Below, one piece after another: positions 23,698 to 32,057 of a DNA stretch of 37,316 bases. The notes under the pieces are model-generated. The model was not told where the DNA came from, did not search any database, and worked only from the letters and a program-made list of their open reading frames with translations. Made by a program: the position numbers and the translations under genes. Position 1 is the stretch's first letter; every line of letters starts with the position of its first letter. Source of the DNA: Bacillus sp. 7884-1 (GTDB lineage: Bacteria; Bacillota; Bacilli; Bacillales; Cytobacillaceae); NCBI RefSeq assembly GCF_002272245.1, contig NZ_NPDD01000041.1, positions 1-37,316 of the forward strand, in the 5' to 3' direction.

Positions 23698-24654
23698 TTA
23701 TTTAACCTCAATGGCTGCCCCGCTGACTCGTTTATATCCCCGAAGCTTGCTAATATCCTCGACTAATTTCAACGTTGCCTGGTCCTTTGCCTTAGCTTCA
23801 ATCATGAAATCAACATCCTGTCCGATTTCTTTCAGCATTTTTAACAATGGCATGATAAATTCTAGGTCTACGTAATCGGCATGTGAACGGAATTCCTTTT
23901 CAGCCTTGGGCGAGGAAATGTGAATTTTTGGTACAAGATCAACATGATCCCAGGTTTGAAAAATCCTTGGCAGCAGCTCCCCTAGCAGTGTTTCACAAAG
24001 GTTGGCCATATGATGATGATAGTCAAATACAAATGGCACTTTTTCTTTTTCACAGGCTAGTAAGGTTTCCTCTGCATTATAGGTTTTATCATCATTTTCT
24101 AAGGTCATGGCGCGTTTAATATGCGGCGGCAGCTTTTTTAGATTTTCATGGAAACGGACAATGGTTTCCACCTTATCACCATAGGCACCACCAATATGAA
24201 TATTCATCATCCCCCTGTCCTCAACTCCCATCGCTTCAAACATCCGATAATGGTATTTCATATCTATGACAGCATTATCAGTTATCTTAGCCTGTGGAGA
24301 AGTAAATAACGTGAATTGATTAGGATGAAAGCTAACGCGTATATCATGCTTTTTGATGACATCACCAAGCTCCTTCCATTCCGACTGAAAGGGTGTTACA
24401 AAGTCCCACAATATTTCTGGATGGGTGGCTAATGGAACCAATGAACTTGAAAACCGGTATAACTCAATTTCATGAGCAAGATTGTAATAAAGCATTCGTA
24501 ACGTATGATGGAGATTCAGCTTCGTGAGCTCCAGTAATTTCTCCCTGCGATCCTGTTCAGATAGCTGCTGATAACGTGTAAATGTTAGTGTCTTCGATGG
24601 AGAAGCATCCCACAAGGTGATAGCCGTTGAAACATAGCCGAAACGGATCTTCAT
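23698..24654 (-). CDS. uvsE: UV DNA damage endonuclease UvsE
   Basis: 318 residues. UVDE nicks DNA 5' of pyrimidine dimers and other lesions and starts an alternative excision repair. The TIM-barrel family features are IRFGYVSTA at the start, LYRFSSSLVPLATHP, VSFHPNQFTLF, NIHIGGAYGDK, LENDDKTYNAEE, FVFDYHHHM, PKIHISSPK and a final MIEAKAKDQA; the His, Glu and Asp metal ligands are present. SD AAGGAGAT precedes the ATG. It is 14 nt downstream of the cardiolipin synthase gene, the same arrangement as ywjE-ywjD of B. subtilis, where it protects spores. Confidence 0.93.
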   Translation of the reverse strand: MKIRFGYVSTAITLWDASPSKTLTFTRYQQLSEQDRREKLLELTKLNLHHTLRMLYYNLAHEIELYRFSSSLVPLATHPEILWDFVTPFQSEWKELGDVIKKHDIRVSFHPNQFTLFTSPQAKITDNAVIDMKYHYRMFEAMGVEDRGMMNIHIGGAYGDKVETIVRFHENLKKLPPHIKRAMTLENDDKTYNAEETLLACEKEKVPFVFDYHHHMANLCETLLGELLPRIFQTWDHVDLVPKIHISSPKAEKEFRSHADYVDLEFIMPLLKMLKEIGQDVDFMIEAKAKDQATLKLVEDISKLRGYKRVSGAAIEVK

Positions 24655-24668
24655 CGCATATCTCCTTA

Positions 24669-25871
24669 CTATAAAAAGAATGAAAGAGCCACGGCAATGC
24701 CTTCCTTAATGGACCTGAAAAAGTTTGGTTTATTGAGGTCTTCCAGCTTTAATGGTTTTGAATCAAGAATATCTTTATGGAGGACATCCCTAAAACGATC
24801 TACAAAGGCAGGGTCATAAAAGTAACAGTTAATTTCTTTGTTTAAAAATAAACTTCGTTTATCAAAATTAGCGGTACCGATATCACATAGATTGTCGTCA
24901 ATCATGATTGATTTTGCATGATAAAAACCATTCATATACTGAAAAACCTGTGCTCCTTCTTTCAACATCAAACGTAAATACCGGTATGAAGCCTCCTGTA
25001 CAAGCATATGATCAGTGATATATGGAACGACGATGGTAATCTTAATGCCGCGCTTTGCAGCGCGAATGAGTTCATTAATGAGCTTTTTGCTTGGAATAAA
25101 ATAAGGTGAGCCAATGCTAATGGCCTTTTTTGCGTTTTGAATTAATTGGAGATACTTATCTTCGAGAAAGCCTATCTCTGTCGGTACAAGTTGATGAGCT
25201 ATTGTCCCTTTTGGCTGCTCAGGAGTATAAAAAGGATCAACTGTCGCTTTTTCAGAGGAGTATTCATTCCAATCAATAAAAAACTCACGTTGTAAAAACG
25301 GCACACTTTCCCCAGTAATTTTCAAATGATAGTCACGCCAAGGACTGAGCTTTGGATCCTCGTCAATATATTCCTTTCCAACATTAAAGCCGCCCAGATA
25401 ACCAATTTTCCCATCAATAATGGATATCTTGCGGTGGTTTCGCACCTGCGAGGAATAAAAGAGAAATGGAAGCCGTATACGGTTGCTAAAGGCAAATTGA
25501 ACACCGGCAGCACGCAATTCATTAATAGCAGGCTTTTTCACTCTATGACTGCCAATCCGGTCGACCAACAGTCTGACTTCAATTCCTTCCTTTGCTTTTG
25601 CCTTTAAAATATCAAAAAACTGCTGGCTAAATTGGTCATCCCTCACGATATAAAAAAGGATATGAATATGGCTGGCGGCATTTTTTAATTCATGAAAGTA
25701 ATCTGCAAACAGCTCTTTTCCATGTGGGAAAATATCAAAGTTTCCAAACAGAATCGGTGTTTCTCGTTTTTGAAAAAGAGTTAGATGCTTTTTTCTGCCA
25801 AAGGTAAAATCAAGGTAAAACCATACAATGATAAGAAGTATAAGAGCGATGACTATGGATGGTAAATTCAT
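24669..25871 (-). CDS. ywjE: Cardiolipin synthase, ClsB/YwjE type (phospholipase D family)
   Basis: 400 residues, close to B. subtilis YwjE. One N-terminal membrane helix (about 4-21) and two HKD motifs: H146-x-K148-x4-D153 in RNHRKISIIDG and H318-x-K320-x4-D325 in YHAKSIMIDD. Each is followed by GGFN or GTANFD. The enzyme joins two phosphatidylglycerols into cardiolipin plus glycerol. The ATG at 25871 follows GGAGG; a TTG 18 nt upstream overlaps the SD and is rejected. It is first in a two-gene operon with uvsE. A perfect sigma-G-type -10 upstream suggests forespore expression. Confidence 0.9.
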   Translation of the reverse strand: MNLPSIVIALILLIIVWFYLDFTFGRKKHLTLFQKRETPILFGNFDIFPHGKELFADYFHELKNAASHIHILFYIVRDDQFSQQFFDILKAKAKEGIEVRLLVDRIGSHRVKKPAINELRAAGVQFAFSNRIRLPFLFYSSQVRNHRKISIIDGKIGYLGGFNVGKEYIDEDPKLSPWRDYHLKITGESVPFLQREFFIDWNEYSSEKATVDPFYTPEQPKGTIAHQLVPTEIGFLEDKYLQLIQNAKKAISIGSPYFIPSKKLINELIRAAKRGIKITIVVPYITDHMLVQEASYRYLRLMLKEGAQVFQYMNGFYHAKSIMIDDNLCDIGTANFDKRSLFLNKEINCYFYDPAFVDRFRDVLHKDILDSKPLKLEDLNKPNFFRSIKEGIAVALSFFL

Positions 25872-25920
25872 TCCGTATCGTTCCTCCAATCATTTTTTTA
25901 GGTTTGCCAAACAGGGGCTA

Positions 25921-25927
25921 TAGTATG
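25921..25927 (-). promoter_or_regulatory. Sigma-G-like -10 element upstream of ywjE-uvsE
   Basis: The - strand reads CATACTA, a perfect sigma-G -10, about 50 nt before the start codon. No good GNATR -35 is found at 17-18 nt spacing (best is AATTA or ATTAT). It is supported by the known forespore expression of the B. subtilis counterpart. Confidence 0.5.
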
Positions 25928-25965
25928 AGTTTGATAAAAGGTAAATAATTTTTTCAGAAAACCAT

Positions 25966-25993
25966 TTGACTGAATGCTCATTCATTATATAAT
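25966..25993 (+). promoter_or_regulatory. Promoter of fadF with embedded FadR-type operator
   Basis: TTGACT (25966-25971), 16-nt spacer, TATAAT (25988-25993). The 18-bp TGACTGAATGCTCATTCA (25967-25984) fills the -35 to -10 region. Read on the other strand it is TGAATGA-N4-TCAGTCA, one base off the B. subtilis FadR half-site pair TGAATGA-N4-TCATTCA. Repression by a TetR-type FadR, relieved by acyl-CoA, is the likely control. Confidence 0.8.
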
Positions 25994-26075
25994 GGTGTTA
26001 ATAGTATTCAGAAAATTGGTTTGTTTTAAAATTTTCTAGTAAGAGTAAACAATAGAAAACAAGGGGGCATATTGA

Positions 26076-28175
26076 ATGAATGGGCTTTTATGGGTAAACC
26101 TCATTGCATTCCTGGCTGTAACCGCTTACGCGATCAGTCTATTCGTTTACGTAGTGAAAACGAGGATTGATTTCATTAAGCTTGGGAAAAAAGTCGAGTT
26201 TGACAACAATGTCAAAGAACGAATGCAAAAAATCTGGGTTAATGTTTTTGGTCAAAAGAAGCTATTAAAAGATAAAAAAAGTGGTATCATGCACGTCATG
26301 TTCTTTTATGGCTTCCTTCTTGTCCAATTTGGTGCGATTGATTTTATTTGGAAGGGACTAGTTCCGGGTTCTCATTTACCACTTGGACCGCTTTATGCTG
26401 GATTTACCTTTTTTCAAGAAATTGTAACATTAGTGATTCTCGTTGCTGTCATTTGGGCATTTTACCGACGATATGTTGAAAAACTTGTCCGCCTGAAACG
26501 AAATTTTAAATCTGGTCTTGTGTTAATTTTTATCGGTGGTTTAATGCTGTCCGTTCTAGTAGGAAACGGAATGGGCATTATATGGCACGGTCATGAAGCC
26601 ACTTGGACAGAGCCAATTGCATCGTTAATTGCGCTTATTTTTTCAGGAATTGGTGAAACCGCTTCAATTGTCATTTTTTATGCGGCATGGTGGCTGCACT
26701 TATTGTTCTTATTAACTTTCTTAGTGTATGTTCCACAATCCAAACACGCACACTTAATTGCCGGACCGGCAAACGTATATTTTAACCGTTTAGAAAAACC
26801 AGGTAAGTTGAAGAAGGTCGATTTTGAGGACGAGTCACAAGAATCCTTTGGTGTTGGAAAGATTGAGGACTTTACGCAGCACCAAATGATCGATTTTTAT
26901 GCCTGCGTGGAATGTGGACGCTGTACCAATATGTGTCCAGCAACAGGTACGGGAAAAATGCTGTCACCAATGGACTTAATTGTAAAAATGCGTGATCATC
27001 TCACGAATCATGGTGCGGCCGTTACATCCAAGCAGCCTTGGGTGCCGACCTTTGCGTTTGGCAACACAACAGGTAACCAAATCGCACTTGCAGCAAGCGG
27101 TCAAGGTGCCCAAGAAACTGCTGCCACACTTGCTTACAATCCAAGCTTGATTGGCGACGTAATTACCGAAGAGGAAATCTGGGCTTGTACCACCTGCCGA
27201 AACTGTGAGGACCAATGTCCAGTAATGAACGAGCATGTGGATAAAATTATCGACCTTCGCCGTTATCTTGTTTTAACAGAAGGAAAGCTTGACGCAGATG
27301 CTCAGCGCGCGATGACGAACATTGAACGACAAGGCAATCCGTGGGGCTTAAACAGAAAAGAGCGCGAAACATGGCGTGAAGTTCGCGAGGATGTTGAAAT
27401 CCCAACGGTAAAAGAAATGAACAAAAAAGGCGAAGAATTCGAATACTTATTCTGGGTTGGTTCCATGGGATCCTACGATAACCGCAGCCAGAAGATTGCC
27501 TTATCGTTTGCTAAGCTTTTGAATGAAGCTGGTGTGAAGTTCGCGATTCTTGGCAACAAAGAGAAAAACTCTGGTGATACACCGCGCCGACTCGGCAATG
27601 AGTTCTTGTTCCAAGAGCTTGCTACGAAAAATATCGAGGAATTCGAAAAGGCTGAGGTTAAGAAGATTGTTACGATTGACCCGCATGCCTACAATATTTT
27701 CAAAAATGAATACCCTGACTTCGGTTTAGAGGCTGAGGTTTATCACCATACAGAAATTCTTTATGAGCTCGTTCGTGACGGAAAACTTGTACCGAAACAT
27801 GCAGTCAATGAAAAAATAACCTTCCATGATTCTTGTTATCTAGGCCGTTACAATGATGTCTACGATCCACCAAGGGAGATTTTGAAATCAATCCCTGGTG
27901 TACAGCTTGTGGAAATGGAAAGAAACAGAGAAACGGGAATGTGCTGTGGGGCAGGCGGCGGCTTGATGTGGATGGAGGAAGAAACCGGACACCGCATTAA
28001 CGTGGCTAGAACCGAGCAAGCGATTGCAGTCAATCCTTCCATCATCAGTTCCGGATGTCCGTACTGCTTAACGATGTTATCAGATGGAACCAAGGCAAAA
28101 GAAGTAGAAGAAAAGATTGCAACCTATGATGTGGCAGAGCTTTTAGAAAAAGCAGTCTGTGGGGAAGTAGCATAG
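26076..28175 (+). CDS. fadF: Membrane-bound Fe-S oxidoreductase FadF (YwjF)
   Basis: 699 residues. The N-terminal third has about five to six membrane helices (from residue 3 to about 225), like a NarI/DsrM-type heme-b anchor. Two [4Fe-4S] motifs follow: C277/C280/C283/C287 and C371/C374/C377/C381. The C-terminal part has two CCG-type domains (SCYLGRYND, and MCCGAGGGLMW with SSGCPYC). FadF-type proteins are thought to carry electrons from acyl-CoA dehydrogenases and ETF into the menaquinone pool during beta-oxidation. It stands at the head of the fatty-acid cluster under a FadR-type operator. SD CAAGGGGG precedes the ATG. Confidence 0.9.
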   Translation: MNGLLWVNLIAFLAVTAYAISLFVYVVKTRIDFIKLGKKVEFDNNVKERMQKIWVNVFGQKKLLKDKKSGIMHVMFFYGFLLVQFGAIDFIWKGLVPGSHLPLGPLYAGFTFFQEIVTLVILVAVIWAFYRRYVEKLVRLKRNFKSGLVLIFIGGLMLSVLVGNGMGIIWHGHEATWTEPIASLIALIFSGIGETASIVIFYAAWWLHLLFLLTFLVYVPQSKHAHLIAGPANVYFNRLEKPGKLKKVDFEDESQESFGVGKIEDFTQHQMIDFYACVECGRCTNMCPATGTGKMLSPMDLIVKMRDHLTNHGAAVTSKQPWVPTFAFGNTTGNQIALAASGQGAQETAATLAYNPSLIGDVITEEEIWACTTCRNCEDQCPVMNEHVDKIIDLRRYLVLTEGKLDADAQRAMTNIERQGNPWGLNRKERETWREVREDVEIPTVKEMNKKGEEFEYLFWVGSMGSYDNRSQKIALSFAKLLNEAGVKFAILGNKEKNSGDTPRRLGNEFLFQELATKNIEEFEKAEVKKIVTIDPHAYNIFKNEYPDFGLEAEVYHHTEILYELVRDGKLVPKHAVNEKITFHDSCYLGRYNDVYDPPREILKSIPGVQLVEMERNRETGMCCGAGGGLMWMEEETGHRINVARTEQAIAVNPSIISSGCPYCLTMLSDGTKAKEVEEKIATYDVAELLEKAVCGEVA

Positions 28176-28318
28176 AAAAGCAGATTGACGGAGCCGGACA
28201 GTATTAGAAGGTAGAGGCAGAAGTTGATTTAAGGATTACCTGAATTCATAAAATCTTAAGAATTTTGTGTAAAACATTTCAACTTTTGCCTTTTTTTATG
28301 TAAAATAGATAGTGGGTA

Positions 28319-28332
28319 GGAAAACGCTTTCA
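28319..28332. promoter_or_regulatory. cre (CcpA site) upstream of the thiolase gene
   Basis: GGAAAACGCTTTCA differs from the cre consensus TGWAANCGNTNWCA at only the first base. The B. subtilis mmg operon is known to be repressed by CcpA, so glucose repression is likely here. Confidence 0.75.
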
Positions 28333-28361
28333 AATGTTGGGAATTTTTTTTGCTTCTATAT

Positions 28362-28379
28362 CGAGCGAGCGTTCAGTCG
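28362..28379. promoter_or_regulatory. FadR-type operator upstream of the thiolase gene
   Basis: CGAGCGAGCGTTCAGTCG aligns with the reverse strand of 25967-25984 at 13 of 18 bases, and all five differences are transitions. The two half-sites are CGAGCGA and TCAGTCG around 4 nt. It lies 37 nt before the start codon, a position suited to blocking elongation or initiation. Confidence 0.7.
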
Positions 28380-28415
28380 GTAATGATTTAAAGCGATAAA
28401 AAGGGAGTGTTTTGG

Positions 28416-29603
28416 ATGGGAAGAACAGTTATTTTAAGTGGAGTTAGAACACCATTTGGAAAATTTGGCGGAGCACTTAGCAGCTTAACTGCGGCACAGC
28501 TCGGAGGAATAGCCGTGAAAGAGGCGATTGCACGAGCAGAGGTTAAGGGCGAAGACGTGCAGGAGGTTATTTTAGGTACGGTTTTACAAGGCGGCCAGGG
28601 GCAAATTCCTTCACGTCAAGCAGCAAGAGAGGCTGGACTTCCTTGGGAAGTAAAAACAGAAACCATCAATAAAGTATGTGCATCCGGTATGCGCAGTGTC
28701 ACGCTAGGGGATCAAATTATCCGTGCGGGCGACGAAGATTTGATTGTATCAGGCGGCATGGAATCGATGAGCAATGCACCATATATTTTACCAAAAGCAC
28801 GCTGGGGACTAAAAATGGGCGATTCGTCCGTAAAGGACTTAATGATTCATGACGGCTTAAGCTGCAGTTTCACCGGCGTTCATATGGGAACATACGGGAA
28901 TTCTACTGCAAAAGAAATGGAGATCAGCCGAGAAGCCCAAGATGAGTGGGCATATAGAAGTCACCAAAGAGCGATTGCCGCAATAGAAGGCGGTATTTTT
29001 GCAGAAGAAATCGTGCCTGTCACCGTACCGCAGCGTAAAGGTGCACCGGTTGTCGTCGAGCATGATGAATCACCACGAAAAGACACCTCAATCGAAAGAC
29101 TTTCTAAATTAGCACCTGTTTTTAATTCGGATGGAACGATCACGGCAGGGAACGCGCCTGGAATCAATGACGGTGCAGCAGCCCTCGTTCTGATGAGTGA
29201 AGAAAGAGCGTTACGTGAAGGCAGAAAGCCGGAAGCAATTATCTTAGGACACGCAGCGATTGCCCTTGAAGCAAAGGATTTTCCACAAACACCAGGAGTC
29301 GTCATCAATAACTTATTAAAAAAGACCGGTAAAAACGTAGAAGACATCGACCTATTCGAAATCAATGAAGCCTTTGCTGCTGTTGCTTTAGCGAGCGGAA
29401 AAATTGCCGGCCTTGACCCGGAAAAGCTCAATGTCAATGGCGGTGCGGTCGCCCTTGGTCATCCAATCGGCGCGAGCGGTGCCCGTATTATTATCACCTT
29501 AATGCACGAGTTAAAGCGCAGGGGTGGCGGAATTGGGATTGCCGCGATTTGCAGCGGCGGAGGACAGGGCGATGCGGTTATGATTGAGGTTCCTAGAGCT
29601 TAA
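28416..29603 (+). CDS. mmgA: Acetyl-CoA C-acyltransferase (thiolase), MmgA type
   Basis: 395 residues. It cleaves 3-ketoacyl-CoA with CoA, or condenses acetyl-CoA. The nucleophile is C88 in [12 protein letters not shown]; the catalytic histidine lies in [12 protein letters not shown] (about 348) and the second cysteine in [12 protein letters not shown] (about 378). The ATG at 28416 has AAGGGAG 8 nt upstream, so the GTG three codons earlier is rejected. cre and FadR-type sites lie upstream. It opens the gene series thiolase, dehydrogenase, two acyl-CoA dehydrogenases, regulator and mutase. The gap to the next gene contains a 21-nt array. Confidence 0.93.
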   Translation: MGRTVILSGVRTPFGKFGGALSSLTAAQLGGIAVKEAIARAEVKGEDVQEVILGTVLQGGQGQIPSRQAAREAGLPWEVKTETINKVCASGMRSVTLGDQIIRAGDEDLIVSGGMESMSNAPYILPKARWGLKMGDSSVKDLMIHDGLSCSFTGVHMGTYGNSTAKEMEISREAQDEWAYRSHQRAIAAIEGGIFAEEIVPVTVPQRKGAPVVVEHDESPRKDTSIERLSKLAPVFNSDGTITAGNAPGINDGAAALVLMSEERALREGRKPEAIILGHAAIALEAKDFPQTPGVVINNLLKKTGKNVEDIDLFEINEAFAAVALASGKIAGLDPEKLNVNGGAVALGHPIGASGARIIITLMHELKRRGGGIGIAAICSGGGQGDAVMIEVPRA

Positions 29604-29610
29604 GCGATTT

Positions 29611-29744
29611 CCGGTTTCCATATATTGTCTAAACGTCCAAAAGGGTTTGGAAAAAGTCCATAACCACAAGAAAAAAGTCCAAAAGGGCATATAAATGGTC
29701 CAAAACACACTGAAAAAAGTCTAAAAGACGCTGAAAAAAGTTCA
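29611..29744 (-). repeat. Intergenic 21-nt-period array B (TGGAC units, reverse orientation) with conserved tail
   Basis: On the + strand, GTCCA occurs at 29635, 29656, 29677 and 29698. GTCTA at 29719 and GTTCA at 29740 continue the series, every step exactly 21 nt. On the - strand, units read TGGACTTTTTT or a close variant plus about 10 variable bases. The last unit merges into a tail (29642-29611) matching the tail of array A at 27 of 32 bases, core TTAGACAATATRTGGAAA. The tail ends 8 nt from the mmgA stop codon. The array lies inside what otherwise looks like an operon, so it is probably transcribed antisense to its unit orientation. Confidence 0.88.
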
Positions 29745-29773
29745 AAACAAAAAATATATCGAAATAACTAACT

Positions 29774-29804
29774 AAAAAAAGGGGCTTGAATGCATTTCAA
29801 GCCC
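29774..29804 (-). terminator. Terminator-type hairpin on the - strand, and leader hairpin of hbd on the + strand
   Basis: Perfect 9-bp stem GGGCTTGAA (29782-29790) with TTCAAGCCC (29796-29804) and a 5-nt loop. On the - strand it is followed by CTTTTTTT, a full intrinsic terminator that precedes array B in its unit orientation. On the + strand it forms a hairpin 6 nt before the SD of hbd without a T-run. Confidence 0.75.
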
Positions 29805-29821
29805 AAATTGGAGGGGAAATA

Positions 29822-30673
29822 ATGAAGGTTGAAAAAATTATGGTTATTGGAGCCGGTCAAATGGGCTCTGGGATTGCTCAGGTTTGTGCACAGGCTGGCT
29901 ACACGGTGTATCTTAACGATTTAAAGCCAGATTTTGTGGAACGCGGTTTGAGTGTTATCGGCAAAAATTTGTCTCGTCATGTGGATAAAGGACGAATGAC
30001 AGAAGAGCAAAAACAAGAAGTATTAAACAAAATTATCGCTTCTTCTGACCTGCAGGATGCCCGTGGTGTCGACCTCGTCATTGAGGCAGCGGTTGAAAAT
30101 ATGGAAATTAAAACAAAAATCTTCGCGCAGTTGGATGAAATTGCCCCGGCACATGCGATTTTGGCGAGCAATACATCATCTCTGCCGATTACAGAAATTG
30201 CAGCTGCCACGAAACGTCCGGAAAAGGTAATTGGGATGCACTTTATGAACCCGGTGCCTGTAATGAAGCTCGTGGAAATCATCCGTGGTTTGGCAACGGC
30301 AGATGAAGTCTACCAAGTGATTGAGGATATGACCAAGACGCTCAGCAAGGTTCCGGTTGAGGTAAATGACTTCCCTGGATTTGTGGCGAATCGAATTCTG
30401 ATGCCGATGATCAATGAAGCCATTTATACACTGTATGAAGGTGTGGCGACCAAGGAAGCAATTGACGATGTCATGAAGCTTGGGATGAACCACCCGATGG
30501 GTCCGTTGACGCTGGCTGATTTTATCGGGCTCGATACGTGTCTTTATATAATGGAAACCCTACATGAAGGCTTTGGTGATACAAAATACCGTCCATGCCC
30601 GCTGCTGCGTAAGTATGTTAAAGCTGGCTGGGTTGGGAAAAAATCAGGTCGAGGCTTCTACACATACGAATAG
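29822..30673 (+). CDS. mmgB: 3-hydroxybutyryl-CoA dehydrogenase, MmgB type
   Basis: 283 residues. It oxidises 3-hydroxyacyl-CoA with NAD(P), the third step of beta-oxidation. The Rossmann loop GAGQMGSG (residues 10-17), LASNTSSLPITEIA, the catalytic His in GMHFMNPVPVMKLVE and the C-terminal domain with GFVANRILMPMINEAI and HPMGPLTLADFIGLD are intact. The ATG at 29822 follows GGAGGGG. A TTG 36 nt upstream lies in the hairpin and is rejected. Only 15 nt separate it from the next gene. Confidence 0.94.
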   Translation: MKVEKIMVIGAGQMGSGIAQVCAQAGYTVYLNDLKPDFVERGLSVIGKNLSRHVDKGRMTEEQKQEVLNKIIASSDLQDARGVDLVIEAAVENMEIKTKIFAQLDEIAPAHAILASNTSSLPITEIAAATKRPEKVIGMHFMNPVPVMKLVEIIRGLATADEVYQVIEDMTKTLSKVPVEVNDFPGFVANRILMPMINEAIYTLYEGVATKEAIDDVMKLGMNHPMGPLTLADFIGLDTCLYIMETLHEGFGDTKYRPCPLLRKYVKAGWVGKKSGRGFYTYE

Positions 30674-30688
30674 TCTGGAGATGAAACT

Positions 30689-31819
30689 ATGAATCTAAGA
30701 TTTTCAGAAGAGCAGGAAATGATGCGGAAAATGGTGCGCGATTTTGCCGAAAACGAAATTGCACCGTTTATAGAGCGGATGGAGAAGGGCGAATTTCCTC
30801 GGGAGATACTCCGGAAAATGGGTGAACTTGGCCTGATGGGAATTCCGGTTCCGGAAAAATACGGCGGTGCCGAGATGGATTTTGTCTCTTACATCATCGC
30901 CATCAACGAGATTTCACGAGTAAGTGCTACAGTGGGCGTGATTCTCTCTGTTCATACGTCCGTCGGAACGAACCCAATCTTATATTTCGGTTCGGAGGAG
31001 CAAAAGAAGAGGTTTTTACCAAAACTGGCATCAGGTGAGTATTTGGCGGCCTTTTGCTTAACGGAGGCAGGCTCAGGTTCGGATGCAAAAAACATGAAAT
31101 CCCGGGCGGTAAAAAAGGATGACCATTATGTCATCAACGGCTCGAAAATGTTTATCACCAACGGCGGGGAAGCAGATGTTTATATCGTATTTGCATCAAC
31201 CAATCCTGAATTGGGCAGCAACGGAATCTCCGCGTTTATTGTGGAAAAAAACTCACCAGGCCTAGTAATTGGCAAGGATGAACATAAAATGGGACTTCAT
31301 GGCTCTCGTACGGTACAGCTTACCTTTGAAAACATGATTGTACCAGCTGAAAACCTTTTGGGTGAGGAAGGCGAAGGCTTTAAAATTGCGATGTCGAACC
31401 TGGATGTTGGGCGAATCGGCATTGCTGCACAAGCGCTTGGGATTGCGGAGGCGGCATTAGAAGCAGCAGTGGGGTATGCAAAGGAACGTCAACAGTTTGG
31501 CAAACCGATTGCTGCTCAGCAGGGAATTGGGTTCAAATTGGCGGATATGGCGACAAATGTGGAAGCTGCTAGACTATTACTCTATCGGGCAGCGGATTTG
31601 CGCGCACAGGGTATGAAGTGCGGGTTGGAAGCTTCAATTGCTAAGTTATTTGCGTCAAAAACGGCTGTAGAAAATGCTATTGAAGCGATTCAAGTGTTTG
31701 GCGGCTATGGCTATACAGAGGACTACCCAGTCGAGCGCTATTTCCGTGATGCCAAAGTGACCGAGATTTACGAGGGAACCAGCGAGATTCAACGGATTGT
31801 GATTAGTAAATATCTATAA
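30689..31819 (+). CDS. mmgC: Acyl-CoA dehydrogenase, MmgC type
   Basis: 376 residues. FAD enzyme making trans-2-enoyl-CoA, passing electrons to ETF. Family landmarks are the start [20 protein letters not shown] (20 residues), CLTEAGSGSDA for [33 protein letters not shown] and the catalytic base E362 in IYEGT. The SD is a modest GGAG. It is 16 nt after mmgB. The next gene is a paralogue, so the cluster holds two acyl-CoA dehydrogenases, possibly for short straight and branched substrates; this split is inference. Confidence 0.93.
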   Translation: MNLRFSEEQEMMRKMVRDFAENEIAPFIERMEKGEFPREILRKMGELGLMGIPVPEKYGGAEMDFVSYIIAINEISRVSATVGVILSVHTSVGTNPILYFGSEEQKKRFLPKLASGEYLAAFCLTEAGSGSDAKNMKSRAVKKDDHYVINGSKMFITNGGEADVYIVFASTNPELGSNGISAFIVEKNSPGLVIGKDEHKMGLHGSRTVQLTFENMIVPAENLLGEEGEGFKIAMSNLDVGRIGIAAQALGIAEAALEAAVGYAKERQQFGKPIAAQQGIGFKLADMATNVEAARLLLYRAADLRAQGMKCGLEASIAKLFASKTAVENAIEAIQVFGGYGYTEDYPVERYFRDAKVTEIYEGTSEIQRIVISKYL

Positions 31820-31821
31820 TT

Positions 31822-32057
31822 TGTAGATATATTCCGTAAGTTTGTAGATATATAAGAGATTTGTGTAGATAACGAACTGGAATGTGTAGATATCTGTGGG
31901 ATTTGTGTAGATATCGGCCAGAATTGTGTATATATTCAGGCCAATTTTAGAAGGTGTACGGTTTATTGTAGAAGCTGTATGGTTTTTTGTAAAAGCAGTA
32001 CGGTTATTTGTAAGAACTGTATGGTTTTTCGAAACAACGGTGCGATTATTAGAGAAC
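31822..32057 (+). repeat. Intergenic 21-nt-period array C, two sub-arrays
   Basis: Sub-array 1 has TGTAGATA at 31822, 31843, 31864, 31885 and 31906, then TGTATATA at 31927, every step exactly 21 nt. After one 28-nt unit, sub-array 2 has GTACGG or GTATGG alternately at 31956, 31977, 31998 and 32019, then GTGCGA at 32040, again exact 21-nt steps with a 42-nt alternation. The array begins 3 nt after the mmgC stop and fills nearly all of the gap before acdA. Its unit sequence differs from arrays A and B, but the pitch and setting are the same. No stable hairpin or gene is evident. Confidence 0.88.

Noticed and set aside
28286..28306. TTGCCT and TAAAAT as a thiolase promoter
   Set aside because: The spacer is only 9 nt; no convincing sigma-A or sigma-E promoter could be set for this gene.
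29511..29708. Antisense open frame over array B encoding FWTF-like heptads
   Set aside because: It arises because a 21-nt unit is seven codons and lacks stops in that frame. It runs into the antisense of the thiolase, has no RBS, and looks like a translation of the repeat.
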